Of a stretch of DNA of 64,000 nucleotides, positions 9,609 to 19,861 are shown piece after piece. The stretch lies in NCBI GenBank assembly GCA_963823075.1, contig CAWGKE010000023.1, forward strand, positions 2,418,001 through 2,482,000, written 5' to 3'. Position numbers and translations under genes: made by a program. Origin of the DNA: UBA4732 sp963823075. Its GTDB lineage: Bacteria > Planctomycetota > Planctomycetia > Gemmatales > Gemmataceae. The stretch's first letter is position 1. Each line of letters opens with the position of its first letter. The notes beneath the pieces are model-generated. The model was not told where the DNA came from. It saw only the letters and a program-made list of their open reading frames with translations, and did not search any database.

Positions 9609-10073
9609 TCACCCTTCCCGCGTCATCGTGGAAGCGGCCGCGATCGACTGGTCGCCCGACAGGAACAGGGCGCCGCCGCCGGGGAGCCAGGAAACGCTGG
9701 AGTAGGGCAACGCCACCTTGATGGAGATGGTCGCGCCAGGGACGGCCGCCGCCTGGAACGACGCGTCGTCGTCCACCGCGACGCCGTCGATCGTCACGGT
9801 AGGGGCGGCGTTCGGGAGGTCGGCGTCGGACAGCACGGCGGACGCCGCGGCGAGGGTGCTGCTGTAGCTCCCTCCCGACACGGCGGCCGACCGGGCCGCG
9901 ACGCGGGCCGCGTTGGCCACCGAACCCGCCACCATCATGGCCCGCCCGATCTCAACCATGCCGAGGAAGATCAGGAACAGCAGCGGGCAGGCGATGGCGA
10001 ACTCCAGGGCCGCCACCCCCCTCCGCACCGCTCGACGACGACAGCTTATCCCGCGGGCGCCTGTCATGCGCAT
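9609..10073 (-). CDS. TadE-like pseudopilin
   Basis: A 154-residue protein with the TadE signature: a positively charged leader, then GVAALEFAIACPLLFLIFLGMVE as two adjacent halves with a glutamate after the cleavage region, then NAARVAARSAAV. TadE-type pseudopilins are processed by a prepilin peptidase and assembled with Tad machinery at the inner membrane. It is the promoter-proximal gene of the minus-strand half of the Tad locus; 265 bp of palindrome-rich DNA separates it from the divergent tadA. ATG 10067, two codons in, is an equally possible start. Confidence 0.8.
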   Translation of the reverse strand: MRMTGARGISCRRRAVRRGVAALEFAIACPLLFLIFLGMVEIGRAMMVAGSVANAARVAARSAAVSGGSYSSTLAAASAVLSDADLPNAAPTVTIDGVAVDDDASFQAAAVPGATISIKVALPYSSVSWLPGGGALFLSGDQSIAAASTMTREG

Positions 10074-10338
10074 TTCCGATCTCCAGCGCGTGCGACGGAT
10101 CTTTCAGAAGCCCGCCGTAAGGGAGCGGTTTTCTCCCCCGTTGCCTTACGGCGGGCTTCTGACTGCAAAGAGCGTCACGCAACTATAGGTCGGTGGGCGC
10201 CCCTGTCAAACCGGGATTATTGGACAGCAAGAAAAATACAGCCTAGGCTTCGCTGCGCCGGGCGATCGGAGCCGCGACCGCGAGGGAGCGGTCTTCGCCC
10301 CGCTCCCTCACGGCGGGCTTCTGAAAGGCTCCTTCCCC
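10074..10338. repeat. Divergent Tad intergenic region with two palindromes
   Basis: Perfect 18-bp arms CAGAAGCCCGCCGTAAGG (10105-10122) and their complement (10144-10161) form one hairpin. A second, with GAGGGAGCG arms, lies at 10282-10290 and 10301-10309 and ends in the same CGGCGGGCTTCTGA tail. The same family of sequence recurs at 9590-9610, 12738-12791 and 27267-27312. Promoters for both Tad halves must lie here, but none could be read with confidence. Confidence 0.6.
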
Positions 10339-11689
10339 ATGACGACCGACCCCGCCAAGGCGAATCACCCCGAGGCTTCCTGGACCGACATCGAGGAGGT
10401 CCGGCAGGCGGCCGAGCATCGCCGCCTCAAGACCCAGCTGCACCAGCAGCTGATCGCCAACATGAACTTGGCCGCCATCAACACCGTCGATCCGGAGACG
10501 CTTCGGACCGAGGTGCGGCGCATCCTCGAAGACCTGTGCAATCGCAGCAGCATCCTGCTCAACCGGGCCGTGCGCGAGCGCCTGGTGACGGAGGTCATGG
10601 ACGAAACCTTCGGGCTGGGTCCGCTCGAGCCGCTGCTGGCCGACCCGACCATAAGCGACATCCTCATCAACGGCTGCAACGTGGTTTACGTCGAACGCAA
10701 CGGCCGGCTGGAGCGGGCCGACGTCGCCTTCAACGACGAGCGCCATCTGGTCAACACCGTCCAGCGCATCGTGGGCCGCATGGGCCGGCGCGTCGATGAA
10801 ACCAGCCCGATGGTGGACGGGCGCCTGCCGGACGGCAGCCGCATCAACGCCATCATCCCGCCGCTGGCCCTGGACGGGGCCTTGGTGTCCATCCGCCGCT
10901 TCGGCGTGCGCCCGATCCTGGCCGACGATCTGGTGCGCCTGGGGGCCATGACGCTGGAGATGAAGCGCTTCCTCGCGGCCTGCGTCGAGGCCCGGCTCAA
11001 CATCCTGATTTCCGGCGGCACCGGCAGCGGCAAGACCACGCTGCTCAACGCCCTGTCCGCGTACATTCCCCCCGAGGAGCGCGTCATCACCATCGAGGAC
11101 GCGGCCGAGCTGCGCTTGCAGCAGCCGCACGTCGGCCGGCTGGAGACGCGGCCCAACAACGCCGAGGGGGCCGGCGAAGTGACGACGCGCGATCTGGTCC
11201 GCAACGCCCTCCGCATGAGGCCCGACCGCATCGTGATCGGCGAGTGCCGCGGCGCCGAAACGCTGGACATGCTCCAGGCCATGAACACCGGCCATGCCGG
11301 CAGCCTGACCACGCTTCACGCCAACGACACGCGCGAGGCCCTGGGCCGGCTGGAAGTGATGGTCGGCATGACCGGCCTGGAGATTCCGATCTGGGTGATT
11401 CGACGACAAATCGCCTCCGCCATTCATGTAATCATCCAGGTGAACCGCCTCCAGGGAGGCGCGCAAGGTGGTCAAGGTGACGGAGGTCGTCGGCATGGAG
11501 GGGGACAACCTGACGACGCACGACCTGTTCCTGTTCCGGCAGACGGGGCTGGACGGCGAGCGGCGCGCCCAGGGGTACTTCCACACCACCGGCGTTCGGC
11601 CGCATTACCTCGACCGGCTGAGCGCGGCCGGCCTCAACCTGCCGGTCGAGGTGTTCGAGCGGCGCGTCCTCGGCCCTCAGAGCGCGTAG
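10339..11689 (+). CDS. tadA: TadA/CpaF secretion ATPase (frame broken near C-terminus)
   Basis: Secretion ATPase of the Tad/type IV-like system, a hexameric motor on the cytoplasmic side. The sequence shows the CpaF N-terminal helical region, GLGPLEPLLADPTISDILIN, the Walker A motif SGGTGSGKTTLLNAL, an Asp box (ITIEDAAELRLQ), the Walker B region MRPDRIVIGECRG and the histidine box GSLTTLHAND. After VNRLQ the frame is lost near 11453-11464; the neighbouring frame gives ARKVVKVTEVVGMEGDNL and the usual C-terminal end to a stop at 11687. One extra G in GGG, or loss of a GC pair, explains it. It leads the plus-strand tadABC set; tadB starts 10 bp later. Confidence 0.9.
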
Positions 11690-11699
11690 GAGACAGGTC

Positions 11700-12728
11700 G
11701 TGGAACTGGTGCAGCTGCTGATCTTCTTCGCCGTCAGCCTCGGCATCGTGGCGGGGGCGTTCGTCTGGACGGAGGTCGTCCGGCGCGACCAGATCCGGGC
11801 GGTGAAGCGCCTCGGCCAGGAATTGTCGCCGTCGCCCGACCAGCCCACCGAGCGTCTGTTCAAGGAGTCGGGTGAATTCGACCTGACCATGCCGGTCCCG
11901 CCGCCGGAAGCCCCGATCGGCGCGTCCGGGCCGCCGCCGGGCGACCTGACGCCGCCTCCCCGGCCCGCCGCCGCCCCGGCCCGCCCGCTGGCGATCCGTT
12001 GGCGGGCGCGGCTCCGCGAATCGCTCGACCGCGCCGGCCTCCGCCTCTCTCCGGGCCTGTTCCTCGCCGTTGCCGCCGCCGCCCCCGCCGCCCTGTTCGC
12101 CGCCGGATGGCTGGCTCAGGGCGCGCTGCTGGCCGTCCCGGCGTCCCTGGCCGGCGCGATCGGCCCCTGGCTCTTCTTGCGCTTCCGCCTGAACGCCCGG
12201 CGGGAAAAACTCCTGCGTCAGCTGCCGCCGGCGTTCGACCTGATGGCCCGCATCCTGCGTTCCGGGCTTTCCCTGCCGCAGGCCTTCCAGGGCGTTGCGG
12301 AGGCGTTTCCGAACCCCCTCGCCGCGGAGTTCGCCCGCTGCCGCGACGAACAGAACCTCGGCATCCTGCCCGAGGTCAGCTTCCACGGCATGGCCGAACG
12401 CGCGGGCGTGCTGGAGATGAAAATCTTCGTCATGGCCATGATGATCCAGCGCCAGACCGGCGGCAACCTGTCGGAAGTGCTGGAGCGACTGGCCGGGCTG
12501 ATCCGCGACCGGCTGCGGCTCCGCGGCCAGGTCCGGACGCTGACCGCCGAGGGGCGAATGCAGGCCGTGGTGCTGCTCGTGCTGCCGGTGGTGATGTTCT
12601 TCGCCATGCGCTGGGTCAACCGGCCCTACACGGACGTTCTGCTGGCCCACCCGGAATGGCTGATCGCCATGGCAGCGCTGATGGCGGTCGGCGCCCTGTG
12701 GATTCGCAAGATCATCGACATCGAGTAA
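11700..12728 (+). CDS. tadB: TadB inner-membrane pilus platform protein
   Basis: A 342-residue T2SSF-domain protein with a GTG start 10 bp after tadA (GGAG upstream). One N-terminal membrane helix (residues 5-25) is followed by a proline-rich linker (about 60-95). The T2SSF domain follows, with RQLPPAFDLMARILRSGLSLPQAFQ and MIQRQTGGNLSEVLERLAGLIRDR, motifs typical of TadB, and closing membrane helices. TadB and TadC form the platform on which TadA acts. The long proline-rich linker is somewhat unusual but common in planctomycete members. Confidence 0.88.
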   Translation: MELVQLLIFFAVSLGIVAGAFVWTEVVRRDQIRAVKRLGQELSPSPDQPTERLFKESGEFDLTMPVPPPEAPIGASGPPPGDLTPPPRPAAAPARPLAIRWRARLRESLDRAGLRLSPGLFLAVAAAAPAALFAAGWLAQGALLAVPASLAGAIGPWLFLRFRLNARREKLLRQLPPAFDLMARILRSGLSLPQAFQGVAEAFPNPLAAEFARCRDEQNLGILPEVSFHGMAERAGVLEMKIFVMAMMIQRQTGGNLSEVLERLAGLIRDRLRLRGQVRTLTAEGRMQAVVLLVLPVVMFFAMRWVNRPYTDVLLAHPEWLIAMAALMAVGALWIRKIIDIE

Positions 12729-12737
12729 GCGGTCAGC

Positions 12738-12791
12738 GCCGCGACCGTAAGGGAGCGGTTGAAGTGAAAACCGCTCCCTTACGGTCGCGGC
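12738..12791. repeat. Perfect 23-bp-arm palindrome between tadB and tadC
   Basis: The arms 12738-12760 and 12769-12791 are exact complements around GCCGCGACCGTAAGGGAGCG, separated by 8 bases. It could attenuate transcription between tadB and tadC, but there is no U-run and the same sequence family occurs at 10270 and 27270. A dispersed repeat is the safer reading. Confidence 0.75.
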
Positions 12792-12832
12792 TCTGACCGC
12801 TCCCTCGTGGTCGCGGCGCGGAGAAAAAAGGC

Positions 12833-13754
12833 ATGTTGCAGACCGGAATTGAAACGCTCCTGGCCGTCGCCGTCGGCGGCATGTTGCTGCTCCTGCTGGT
12901 TTCCGCGGTCGGCCGCCGGAACCGCCAGGCCGTCCAACGGCTGCGCGAGCTGGCCGGCCCGAACCGGCCGGAATCGGTCGGCGACGGCCTGAAGGAGACG
13001 GCCCCTTCCTGGCTGCCGTCGCACGACGATTCGCTGGCGCCGAAGGACAAGAAAGAGCGCGGCCGGTGGAACGACCGCTTTTCGCGGGCCGGCATCCACC
13101 GACCGCGGGCCTTCGCCGACCTGCTCGGCGTGAGGGCGGCCCTCACCCTGCTCGGCCCCGCCGCGTTCCTGCTCGGCCTGATGGGGAACCTCTCCACCAC
13201 CCTGTCCCTGCTGGCCGGGGCCGCCGTCAGCGGGCTGGGCCTGATCCTGCCGGGCCTGTGGCTCGACTGGAGGGCGGCGCGGCGGCAGACGCTGCTGCGC
13301 CGCGGCCTGCCGGACGCCCTGGACATGCTGGTGATGTGCGTGGAGGGCGGACTGAGTTTGAGCGCTTCGCTGCCGCGGGTGCGGGCGGAGCTGCAAACGG
13401 CGACACCCGGAGCTGGCCGCCGAGCTGAGCATCGCGGAGCGCGAGATGATGATGGGCCTGTCGGCCGGCGAAGCCTTGCGCAAAGCGGCGGATCGCGTCG
13501 GTCTTGAAGAACTATCCAGCCTGGCCGCCGTGCTGTTGCAGAGTCAGCGCTACGGCGCCAGCGTGGCCAAGGCGATGCGGACCTACGCCGACGGGATGCG
13601 AACCGAGCGGCGGTTTCGCATCGAGGAGAAGGCCCAGAAGGCGGCGGTCAAGATCCTGTTCCCGACGCTGCTGTGCATCTTCCCGGCGATCTTCGTCGTC
13701 ATCCTCGGGCCGGCGGCGTACCAGATCCACAGCATCTTCAGCCACATGAAATGA
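12833..13754 (+). CDS. tadC: TadC inner-membrane pilus platform protein (frame broken)
   Basis: The second T2SSF protein of the Tad platform, about 306 residues when rejoined. ATG 12833 leads to an N-terminal membrane helix, two central helices (RAALTLLGPAAFLLGLMG and following) and the motif RRGLPDALDMLVMCVEGGLS. At about 13400 the frame breaks: removing one A from GCGACACCC gives PELAAELSIAEREMMMG and continues to AYQIHSIFSHMK at 13754. It follows tadB after a palindrome and ends where a heptamer repeat element begins. Confidence 0.85.
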
Positions 13755-13756
13755 TG

Positions 13757-13850
<94 letters not shown>

Positions 13851-13869
13851 TGCCGGGAGAGGGGCGGGC

Positions 13870-15790
13870 GTGAACCAAGAGCAGTTCCTGGAGCGGTTGC
13901 GAGAGAGTCGCCTGCTGACGACGGAGCAGCTGCGGCAGGCCTCCGGTCTGCCCATCGCCCCTCTCCCTCCGGGGGAGCGGGGCGAGGCGTCGGCCGGCGC
14001 CTTCGCCGAGGCCCTGGCGGCCGAGGGGTTGCTGACCCGGTTCCAGGTCCGAATGCTGCTGCAAGAGGCGCCGGGCCGGCTCGTGCTGGGTCAATACCGC
14101 CTGCTCGACGAGCTGGGCCGCGGCGGGATGGGCCAGGTTTTCAAGGCCTACCACACCGTCATGGGCCGAGTCGTGGCGCTCAAGGTGCTGTGGCCGGCCG
14201 CGCAGGATCAGGACCTCGCCCAGGGCTGGTTCGAGCGCGAAGTGCGGACGCTCACGCAGCTGCAGCACCCCAACATCGTTCTGGCCTACGACGCCAATGA
14301 AGTGGACGGCGCGCGCTTTCTGGCGATGGAGTACGTGGAGGGCCAAAATCTTCAATCCCTGGTCCGGCACTGGGGGCCGCTGCCGGTCCCGCTGGCGTGC
14401 GACATGATGGCCGAGGCGGCGGCCGCGCTGCAGTACGCCCACGAGAAGGGCCTCGTCCACCGCGACGTCAAGCCCGCCAACCTGCTCGTCCCCTCCGACG
14501 CCCTCGACGGCGGCCCCGCCGTCCCCGACGAGGAGGGAGAAGCCCGGCCGCGGCCGCCGTGCATCAAGGTCGTCGATTTCGGCCTGGCGCGGCTGCGCAC
14601 CCCGGCCATGGCCGAAACGATCGTCGCTCCGGTCCCCGGATCATTTCGCCGGCACCCCGGATTACGTCTCGCCCGAACAGTGCCAGGACGTTCACGCGGT
14701 GGACGTGCGCTCGGACCTCTACAGCCTGGGCTGCACCTTCTACTTCGCCCTGACGGGACAGCCGCCGTTCGGCGGCCGGTCGGTCGTGGAGAAGTTAGCC
14801 CACCACATGATGGAACCGCCGCCGCCCGTCACGCGGCTGCGCCCGGACGCGCCGGCCGGCGTGGCGGACATCGTCCTGCGGTTGATGGCCAAGGCCCCGG
14901 ACGAGCGCTTCCAGACCCCGGCCGCGCTGGCGAAGGCCTTGCGACCGTTTTGCTCGCCGCCCCACGCGGCCTCGCCGTTCGGACCCGGACCCGTCCGGGA
15001 CGTGCCGCCCCCGCTCGCTGCCTTACATGCCGAGGCGCCCGGGACGGCGGTGTCGGCCCGCGATCCCGGCGCGAAGGTTGTGGCCCCCAGCCCGGGCGTC
15101 GGAAGTCTGGAGAGGCCTGCCGCCGCTGCGGGACACGAGGCTCACTGGAAGCACATGGAGGGAGGTTCCAGGGAAGGCGCCGCCGCACCGGCCCGAGCGG
15201 CAGCGGAAGAGACGGTCGCCACATCCGAAAAGGCGGAGAAGGAGAGGCCCAACGAACCGGCCGACCGCTTGCTCCGCGACGGCTGGACCCAGTGGGCCGA
15301 CCTCGTCGCCGCCATTTACGATCGCCGCGATCCGGGAAGCTGGGACGAAACCCGCTACCGCCGGTTGCATGAAGGTCTGCTCGCCGCCTGCCGGCGCGGC
15401 GCGGCCGGCTCGGCGGGGCGGCGCACCTTGTTTCGCCGGCTGCTGGGAATGCTCCAGCCGTGGGTCAGCCTGGAGAGCCTGGAGCGAACCGAGCCGGAGC
15501 TGCTGGCAAGTCTGCTGGCCCAGTGCCGCCAGGCGGAACGGGAACTGGGCGTTCGCCGCCCCCTGCGGTGGATGAGCGGATGGCTCCGCACCTTCACGGC
15601 GTTCGTGCTGATCTTCTGGCTCCTCTTGCAGGCGGGCGCGGCGGGCTGGCGCCTCCTGTCGGCCGGCGGAATGAGCGGACGGAGCCTCCCGTTCGTGCTG
15701 CACTCCCTCCAACTGGATTCCCTCCCCGGCCAGGCCTGCGTGCTTCTGCCGCTGGTTGTCTTGATGGCGGTCCTATTGGTCCGAAAATGA
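13870..15790 (+). CDS. PASTA-less Ser/Thr protein kinase, membrane-anchored at C-terminus (frame broken)
   Basis: Hanks-type kinase. GTG 13870 opens NQEQFLERLRESRLL, the N-terminal module often found before planctomycete kinases. The kinase domain starts at YRLLDELGRGGMGQVFKAYH (glycine loop), with ALKVL lysine, HRDVKPANLL catalytic loop and VVDFGLARL metal loop. Near 14640 one extra T breaks the frame; the next frame resumes with HFAGTPDYVSPEQC (activation segment) and RSDLYSLGCTFYFALTG. A long spacer leads to two hydrophobic segments near the C-terminus (around 15590-15650 and 15725-15780), so the kinase is probably membrane-tethered. Its position after tadC may be coincidental. Confidence 0.85.
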
Positions 15791-15897
15791 GAAGGCCAAA
15801 CGGCGGCCGGCTCGGCTTGCGAAGGACCGGAGGGAACCATTAGCATGAGGGGATGAAAGAGGGCGGGGTTCACGACGCCGAGAACGAGGGCCGCACG

Positions 15898-16692
15898 ATG
15901 GCGATGATCTTTCCGGGCATGGACCCGTACCTGGAATCGCCGCAGCTCTGGCCCGGCATTCACGCCGCTTTGATCGTCTACATCCGGGATCAGTTGCAAC
16001 CCGTCCTGCGGCCGCGTTATCTCGCGGTCATCGAAGAACGGGTCTACCTGGAACGGCCCGACCGCGATATCGTCCCCGACCTCCGAGTGCATCATCACCG
16101 CCCGAACGCGGCCCGGCCTGCCCTGTCGGCGACCGTCGCCGAAAGCGACGCCCCTGTTCTGGTCCAGACGCCGCCCCGCGACGTGCATGAAACGTTCGTC
16201 GCCATTCTTGATCGCCAATCCGGCGAGCGCGTCGTGACGGTGATCGAAGTCGTCAGCCCGACGAACAAGTACGCCGGCCCCGGTCGTGTCTCTTACGTCG
16301 CCAAGCAAGACGAGATACTGCGCGGCCCGATGCACTTGGTCGAGATCGACCTGTTGCGGGCGGGGCCGCACGTCCTCGCCGTCCCCGAGTATGCGGAGCG
16401 GAGGGCGGCGGAATACGACTACCTCGTCTGCGTCAACCGCTCCCAGGAACAACGCGACACGTTCGAGTTGTACCCCCGCCGCCTGCGCGAGCGCCTGCCG
16501 CGCCTGCGAGTTCCGCTGGCCGGGACCGACCCGGACGTGGCGCTCGACCTCCAGGCCGCCGTCGGCCTGGTCTACGACGCAGGCAGCTACGCCGACCGCA
16601 TCCACTACGACCGGCCCTCCGTCCCGTCCCTGGGCGCCGACGATCAGGCCTGGGCCGATCAGCTCGTCGCCCAGGCGCCTCCCGGCGCCTGA
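15898..16692 (+). CDS. DUF4058 family protein
   Basis: A 264-residue protein of DUF4058, a family of unknown function expanded in planctomycetes and cyanobacteria. The start MAMIFPGMDPYLESPQLWPG matches the family N-terminus (PFPGMDPYLE); the in-frame ATG 45 bases upstream adds residues that do not. Other marks are LRPRYLAVIEERVYLE, VTVIEVVSPTNKYAG and the C-terminal DLQAAVGLVYDAGSYADRI. The VIEVVSPTNK segment resembles a nuclease core (E-x-K-like), but activity is unproven. Confidence 0.85.
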   Translation: MAMIFPGMDPYLESPQLWPGIHAALIVYIRDQLQPVLRPRYLAVIEERVYLERPDRDIVPDLRVHHHRPNAARPALSATVAESDAPVLVQTPPRDVHETFVAILDRQSGERVVTVIEVVSPTNKYAGPGRVSYVAKQDEILRGPMHLVEIDLLRAGPHVLAVPEYAERRAAEYDYLVCVNRSQEQRDTFELYPRRLRERLPRLRVPLAGTDPDVALDLQAAVGLVYDAGSYADRIHYDRPSVPSLGADDQAWADQLVAQAPPGA

Positions 16693-16755
16693 ACGATCGC
16701 ATCGTCGCTTGTTCATCCGATTCGTCGCCGCGCGGACCCACTCGGGGGCCGGTCC

Positions 16756-18610
16756 TCACTCGGCCTTGGCAGCGACGATTTCCAGGATTCGCTGTTCGCG
16801 GGCTTGGAGGACGCGGCCCTGCCACGTCAGGACCAGGCGATAGAGATACGCGACCGCCGCACATTCCGCTAGCGAAAGGAGGAGACAAACCGGAACGCCC
16901 GCGGCCCACCCCGCCTGTTGCAGCATCGCTTCGACCCCCAGCGGCAGCAGCGCCGGGACGAACGCCAGCGGCATGAGGAACACGAACAGCAGCTGGAAGA
17001 GGAAGGCGACCCCCTTGAGGTTGGAGGCGCGGAACGACCCCGACCGAATCGCCATCGGCGAGAAGATCGACATCCAGTTGGCGATCGCGCAGAACAGGAG
17101 GTACATCAGGACCGCCTGGGGCGCGGCGGCCAGCAGGTGGTCGAGCCGCAGCGGGCAAATCGCCTCCAGGATCGCGACGAGGACCGCGCTCAGCCCCAGC
17201 GCCAGCGGGGCGATCGCCAGGTTCTTGCCCAGCAGGATGTCGCGGCGCGGGGCCGCGCTCAGCACGTACACCCGGAAGCCGCTCCGGTCGAAGCCGAACT
17301 GGTTGCCGACGAACTGGGTCATGCCGAACAGCACCAGCGCCACGGCCGCGTCCGCCAGCAGCGGCCGGACGGCGGGCGGCGGGTTCATGGCGCCCGACAG
17401 GAACATCGAGCCGAAGACCAGCGCCAGGATCAGCGGACTGAGCAGCATCATCTTCGCCTCGGCGCGCGCAGCAGCGACCGAAAGGCGCCCAGCGCCACGG
17501 CCGACGCCTGCTCGGACAGCCACGGCAGGCGGCGTTCGAGCAGACCGACCCGCGCCGCGTCGGCCTTCGCGCGAACCGCCCCCTCCACCGGGGGGAGCGG
17601 GACGGGGACGAGGGGGCGCTGGCCGCCCCGGTTGAACTGCCCGGTGTAGAGGCGCACGGTCGTGCGATACGCCCGCCACAGGCTGAACGACCCTACAGCC
17701 GTCATCCCGAGGAAGCAGAGCAGCGCCGGCAGGAACTCGCCCCCGGCCGCCGCCGCCGTCCCGAGGGGCAGCCAGCCCGGCGGAAAGACCGCGTTCCCGG
17801 TCTGGAAAACCTGTTCGATCTGGCGAACCGGCCGTTCGGCGTCTTCCTGGGAGCGCGCGAGCAAGTCCTTCTTCCGCCGCTGATACTCCTGGGGGTCGAT
17901 CTCTCCCGCGTCGTGGGCGCGCTCGAGGGCCTGCTTTTCCTGCGCATCCCGCGCAGCGCCGGGGCCGAGTCCTGGTCCAAGTTTTTCCATATCCCCAGCA
18001 TGTTGGCGAGGTTCGGCAGCTGGCACGACAGGATGAACGCCATCGTCACCACCACGATCACGGTGCGGCGGCGGCGCGGGTTGGTCATGAGCGACGCCAG
18101 CCAGCCCTGGAACTGGTATGTGACGGCCGTGACCATCAGGAAGAACGCGGTCAGCAGCGGCAGAACGGTGAGCAGGCCCGGCCCGCGCGCGATTATCAGG
18201 GCCAGGCCCAGCGCCAGCATGGTCGGCAGGAACAGGATCGTGCTGAACGTCAGCAGCGAGCTGAGGTAGTTGATGAGAAAAGCCCCCGTGAGGGAGACGG
18301 GGAGATGCAGGAATTTGTCGAGCGACAGCGGCTCCGACCGCTGCAGCTCGACGAGGACGCCGACGGCCCAGCCGAAGAGGAAAACCGCGACCAGGCCGTC
18401 CCATACGTAGAGGAGGATGTCGGGCGCCACGTCGCGCAGGACGAACAGGCCGACGCAGAACGCGACCAGCGCCATGACGGCGGAGAGGAACAGGGCGACG
18501 CCAGCGAAGAAGATCGTGAAGGCCGCGTTGACGGCCCCGCCTCGCCGCACCCGGTTGGCGAAGAGGCGCCAGCGCAGCCAAATGAAAGCCCGGAAGTGTT
18601 CCGCGTTCAC
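16756..18610 (-). CDS. ABC transporter permease, about 617 residues (two frame breaks)
   Basis: Three overlapping frames read as one membrane protein. 18610 to about 17960 gives the N-terminal half, with six hydrophobic segments and RSEPLSLDKFLHLPVSLTGA. About 17960 to 17460 gives a soluble linker with EIDPQEYQRRKKDLLARSQ and another helix. About 17460 to 16756 gives FGSMFLSGAMNPPPAVRPLL and six more helices. The N-terminal motif and overall design fit ABC-2-like exporter permeases. The GTG start overlaps the ATPase stop codon by four bases (GTGA), indicating translational coupling. Both breaks look like single-base assembly errors. Cargo unknown. Confidence 0.75.
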
Positions 18611-19377
18611 GGCTCCGCCCCCCCCAGCCAGCTGAGCTTCCGCGTCGCCTCCGCGTCCGCGCCGGCCAGGCCCAGGAACCGATCCTCCAGCGACCCGCCG
18701 CGGCGCAGCTCTTCCAGCGACGACTGCTCGGCCAGTCGCCCCTTGACGATGACGCCGACGTGTGTGCAGAGCCTTTCGACGATTTCCAGGATGTGCGAAG
18801 TCAGGAACACGGTCGAGCCGCGGGCGACGAAACCCGCCAACAGGTCGCGGATGACGTGGGAGGTGACGGCGTCGATGCCCTCGAACGGCTCGTCGAGGAA
18901 CAGCAGGTCGGGGTTGGGCAGCAGGGCGGCGGCGAGGGCCAGCTTCTTCTTCATGCCGTGCGAGTATTCCAGGGCCAGCTTCTTCTCCTCGTTCTCCAGG
19001 CCGAGGAGCGGCAGCAATTCGCCGATGCGCTCCCGGATCACCTCGCGCGGCATCAGGTGCATTCGGCCCACGAAGGTAAGGTGCTCGCGGGCCGTCAGGT
19101 TGTCGAACAGGGCGAGGTCTTCCGGGATGACGCCGACGCGGCGTTTCGCCTCCAGCGACTCGCGCGGGTCGAGCACGTCCTTGCCGAGGACGAGGACCTT
19201 GCCGCTCGACGGCGCGAGCAGGCCGGTCAGCATCTTGATCGTGGTCGATTTGCCGGCCCCGTTCGGCCCGAGGAAGCCGTAAAACGTGCCGCGCTCGACC
19301 CGCAGGTCAATGTCGTCCACGGCGCAGAAGCCGTCGAAAAACCGGGTCAGCTGGTGGGTTTCGATCGCCAGGTTCAT
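18607..19377 (-). CDS. ABC transporter ATP-binding protein
   Basis: A 256-residue ATPase that powers the neighbouring permease. ATG 19377 (MNLAIETHQLTRFFDGFCAV) is the natural start; the longer open frame upstream is non-coding in composition. Visible motifs: Walker A GPNGAGKSTT, Q-loop region, signature YSHGMKKKLALA, Walker B DLLFLDEPFEGID and H-loop TSH. The YSHGMKKK signature is typical of ABC-2 exporters such as CcmA/NatA-like proteins. The stop overlaps the permease start. Confidence 0.92.
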   Translation of the reverse strand: MNLAIETHQLTRFFDGFCAVDDIDLRVERGTFYGFLGPNGAGKSTTIKMLTGLLAPSSGKVLVLGKDVLDPRESLEAKRRVGVIPEDLALFDNLTAREHLTFVGRMHLMPREVIRERIGELLPLLGLENEEKKLALEYSHGMKKKLALAAALLPNPDLLFLDEPFEGIDAVTSHVIRDLLAGFVARGSTVFLTSHILEIVERLCTHVGVIVKGRLAEQSSLEELRRGGSLEDRFLGLAGADAEATRKLSWLGGAEP

Positions 19378-19617
19378 GGGCCTGCTTCCGGCCGGGTACG
19401 CAATCGGCCCCGCGGTCCTCGCCGCTCCATCGCCGTCCGCAGCCAACGGCCGCCTCTCCCAAGGTACAACTTGCCGACGGCAAATCAAACCGAAAACGAG
19501 CAAAGTGAAGCAGGACTTCCGTTGCCGGAACGCCCTCGTTGTGGCCGGTTCCCGGCAAGCTGCTTTGTCGTCTTCGCCTGTCCCGGTTATCATGAACGCA
19601 AGGCGGGAGGCCGGTCG

Positions 19618-19851
19618 ATGCCCAAGATTCTCGACAACGGCAAGTTCCGGGTCTACATCTGCGCCAACGACGACAACCCGCACCACCTCCCGCACTGCCA
19701 CGTCTACTGAGACGGCGACGATCATGCGAGCGTGGCGAGCTTGCCCGACCTGACCGTGATCGCCGGCGAGGCCCTGCCGCGGGCGGCGCGCCGATACCTC
19801 CGTGCGAACGTGGCCGTCCTCATGGCGGCGTGGCGACGGCTGAACCCGTGA
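19618..19851 (+). pseudogene. DUF4160 protein interrupted by one TGA codon
   Basis: Begins MPKILDNGKFRVYICANDDN and HHLPHCHVY, the start of DUF4160 proteins. A TGA at 19708-19710 stands where the family has tryptophan or a similar residue, and the same frame then continues DGDDHASVASLPDLTVIAGE to a TGA at 19849. It lies 10 bp before a DUF2442-XRE gene, the usual partner; such pairs resemble toxin-antitoxin modules, though activity is unproven. A single G-to-A change or sequencing error would account for the stop. Confidence 0.65.
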
Positions 19852-19861
19852 GAGGAGAGAA

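Noticed and set aside
12738..12791. tadB-tadC palindrome as a rho-independent terminator
   Set aside because: No T-run follows and closely related palindromes are dispersed; tadC would be cut off from its operon.
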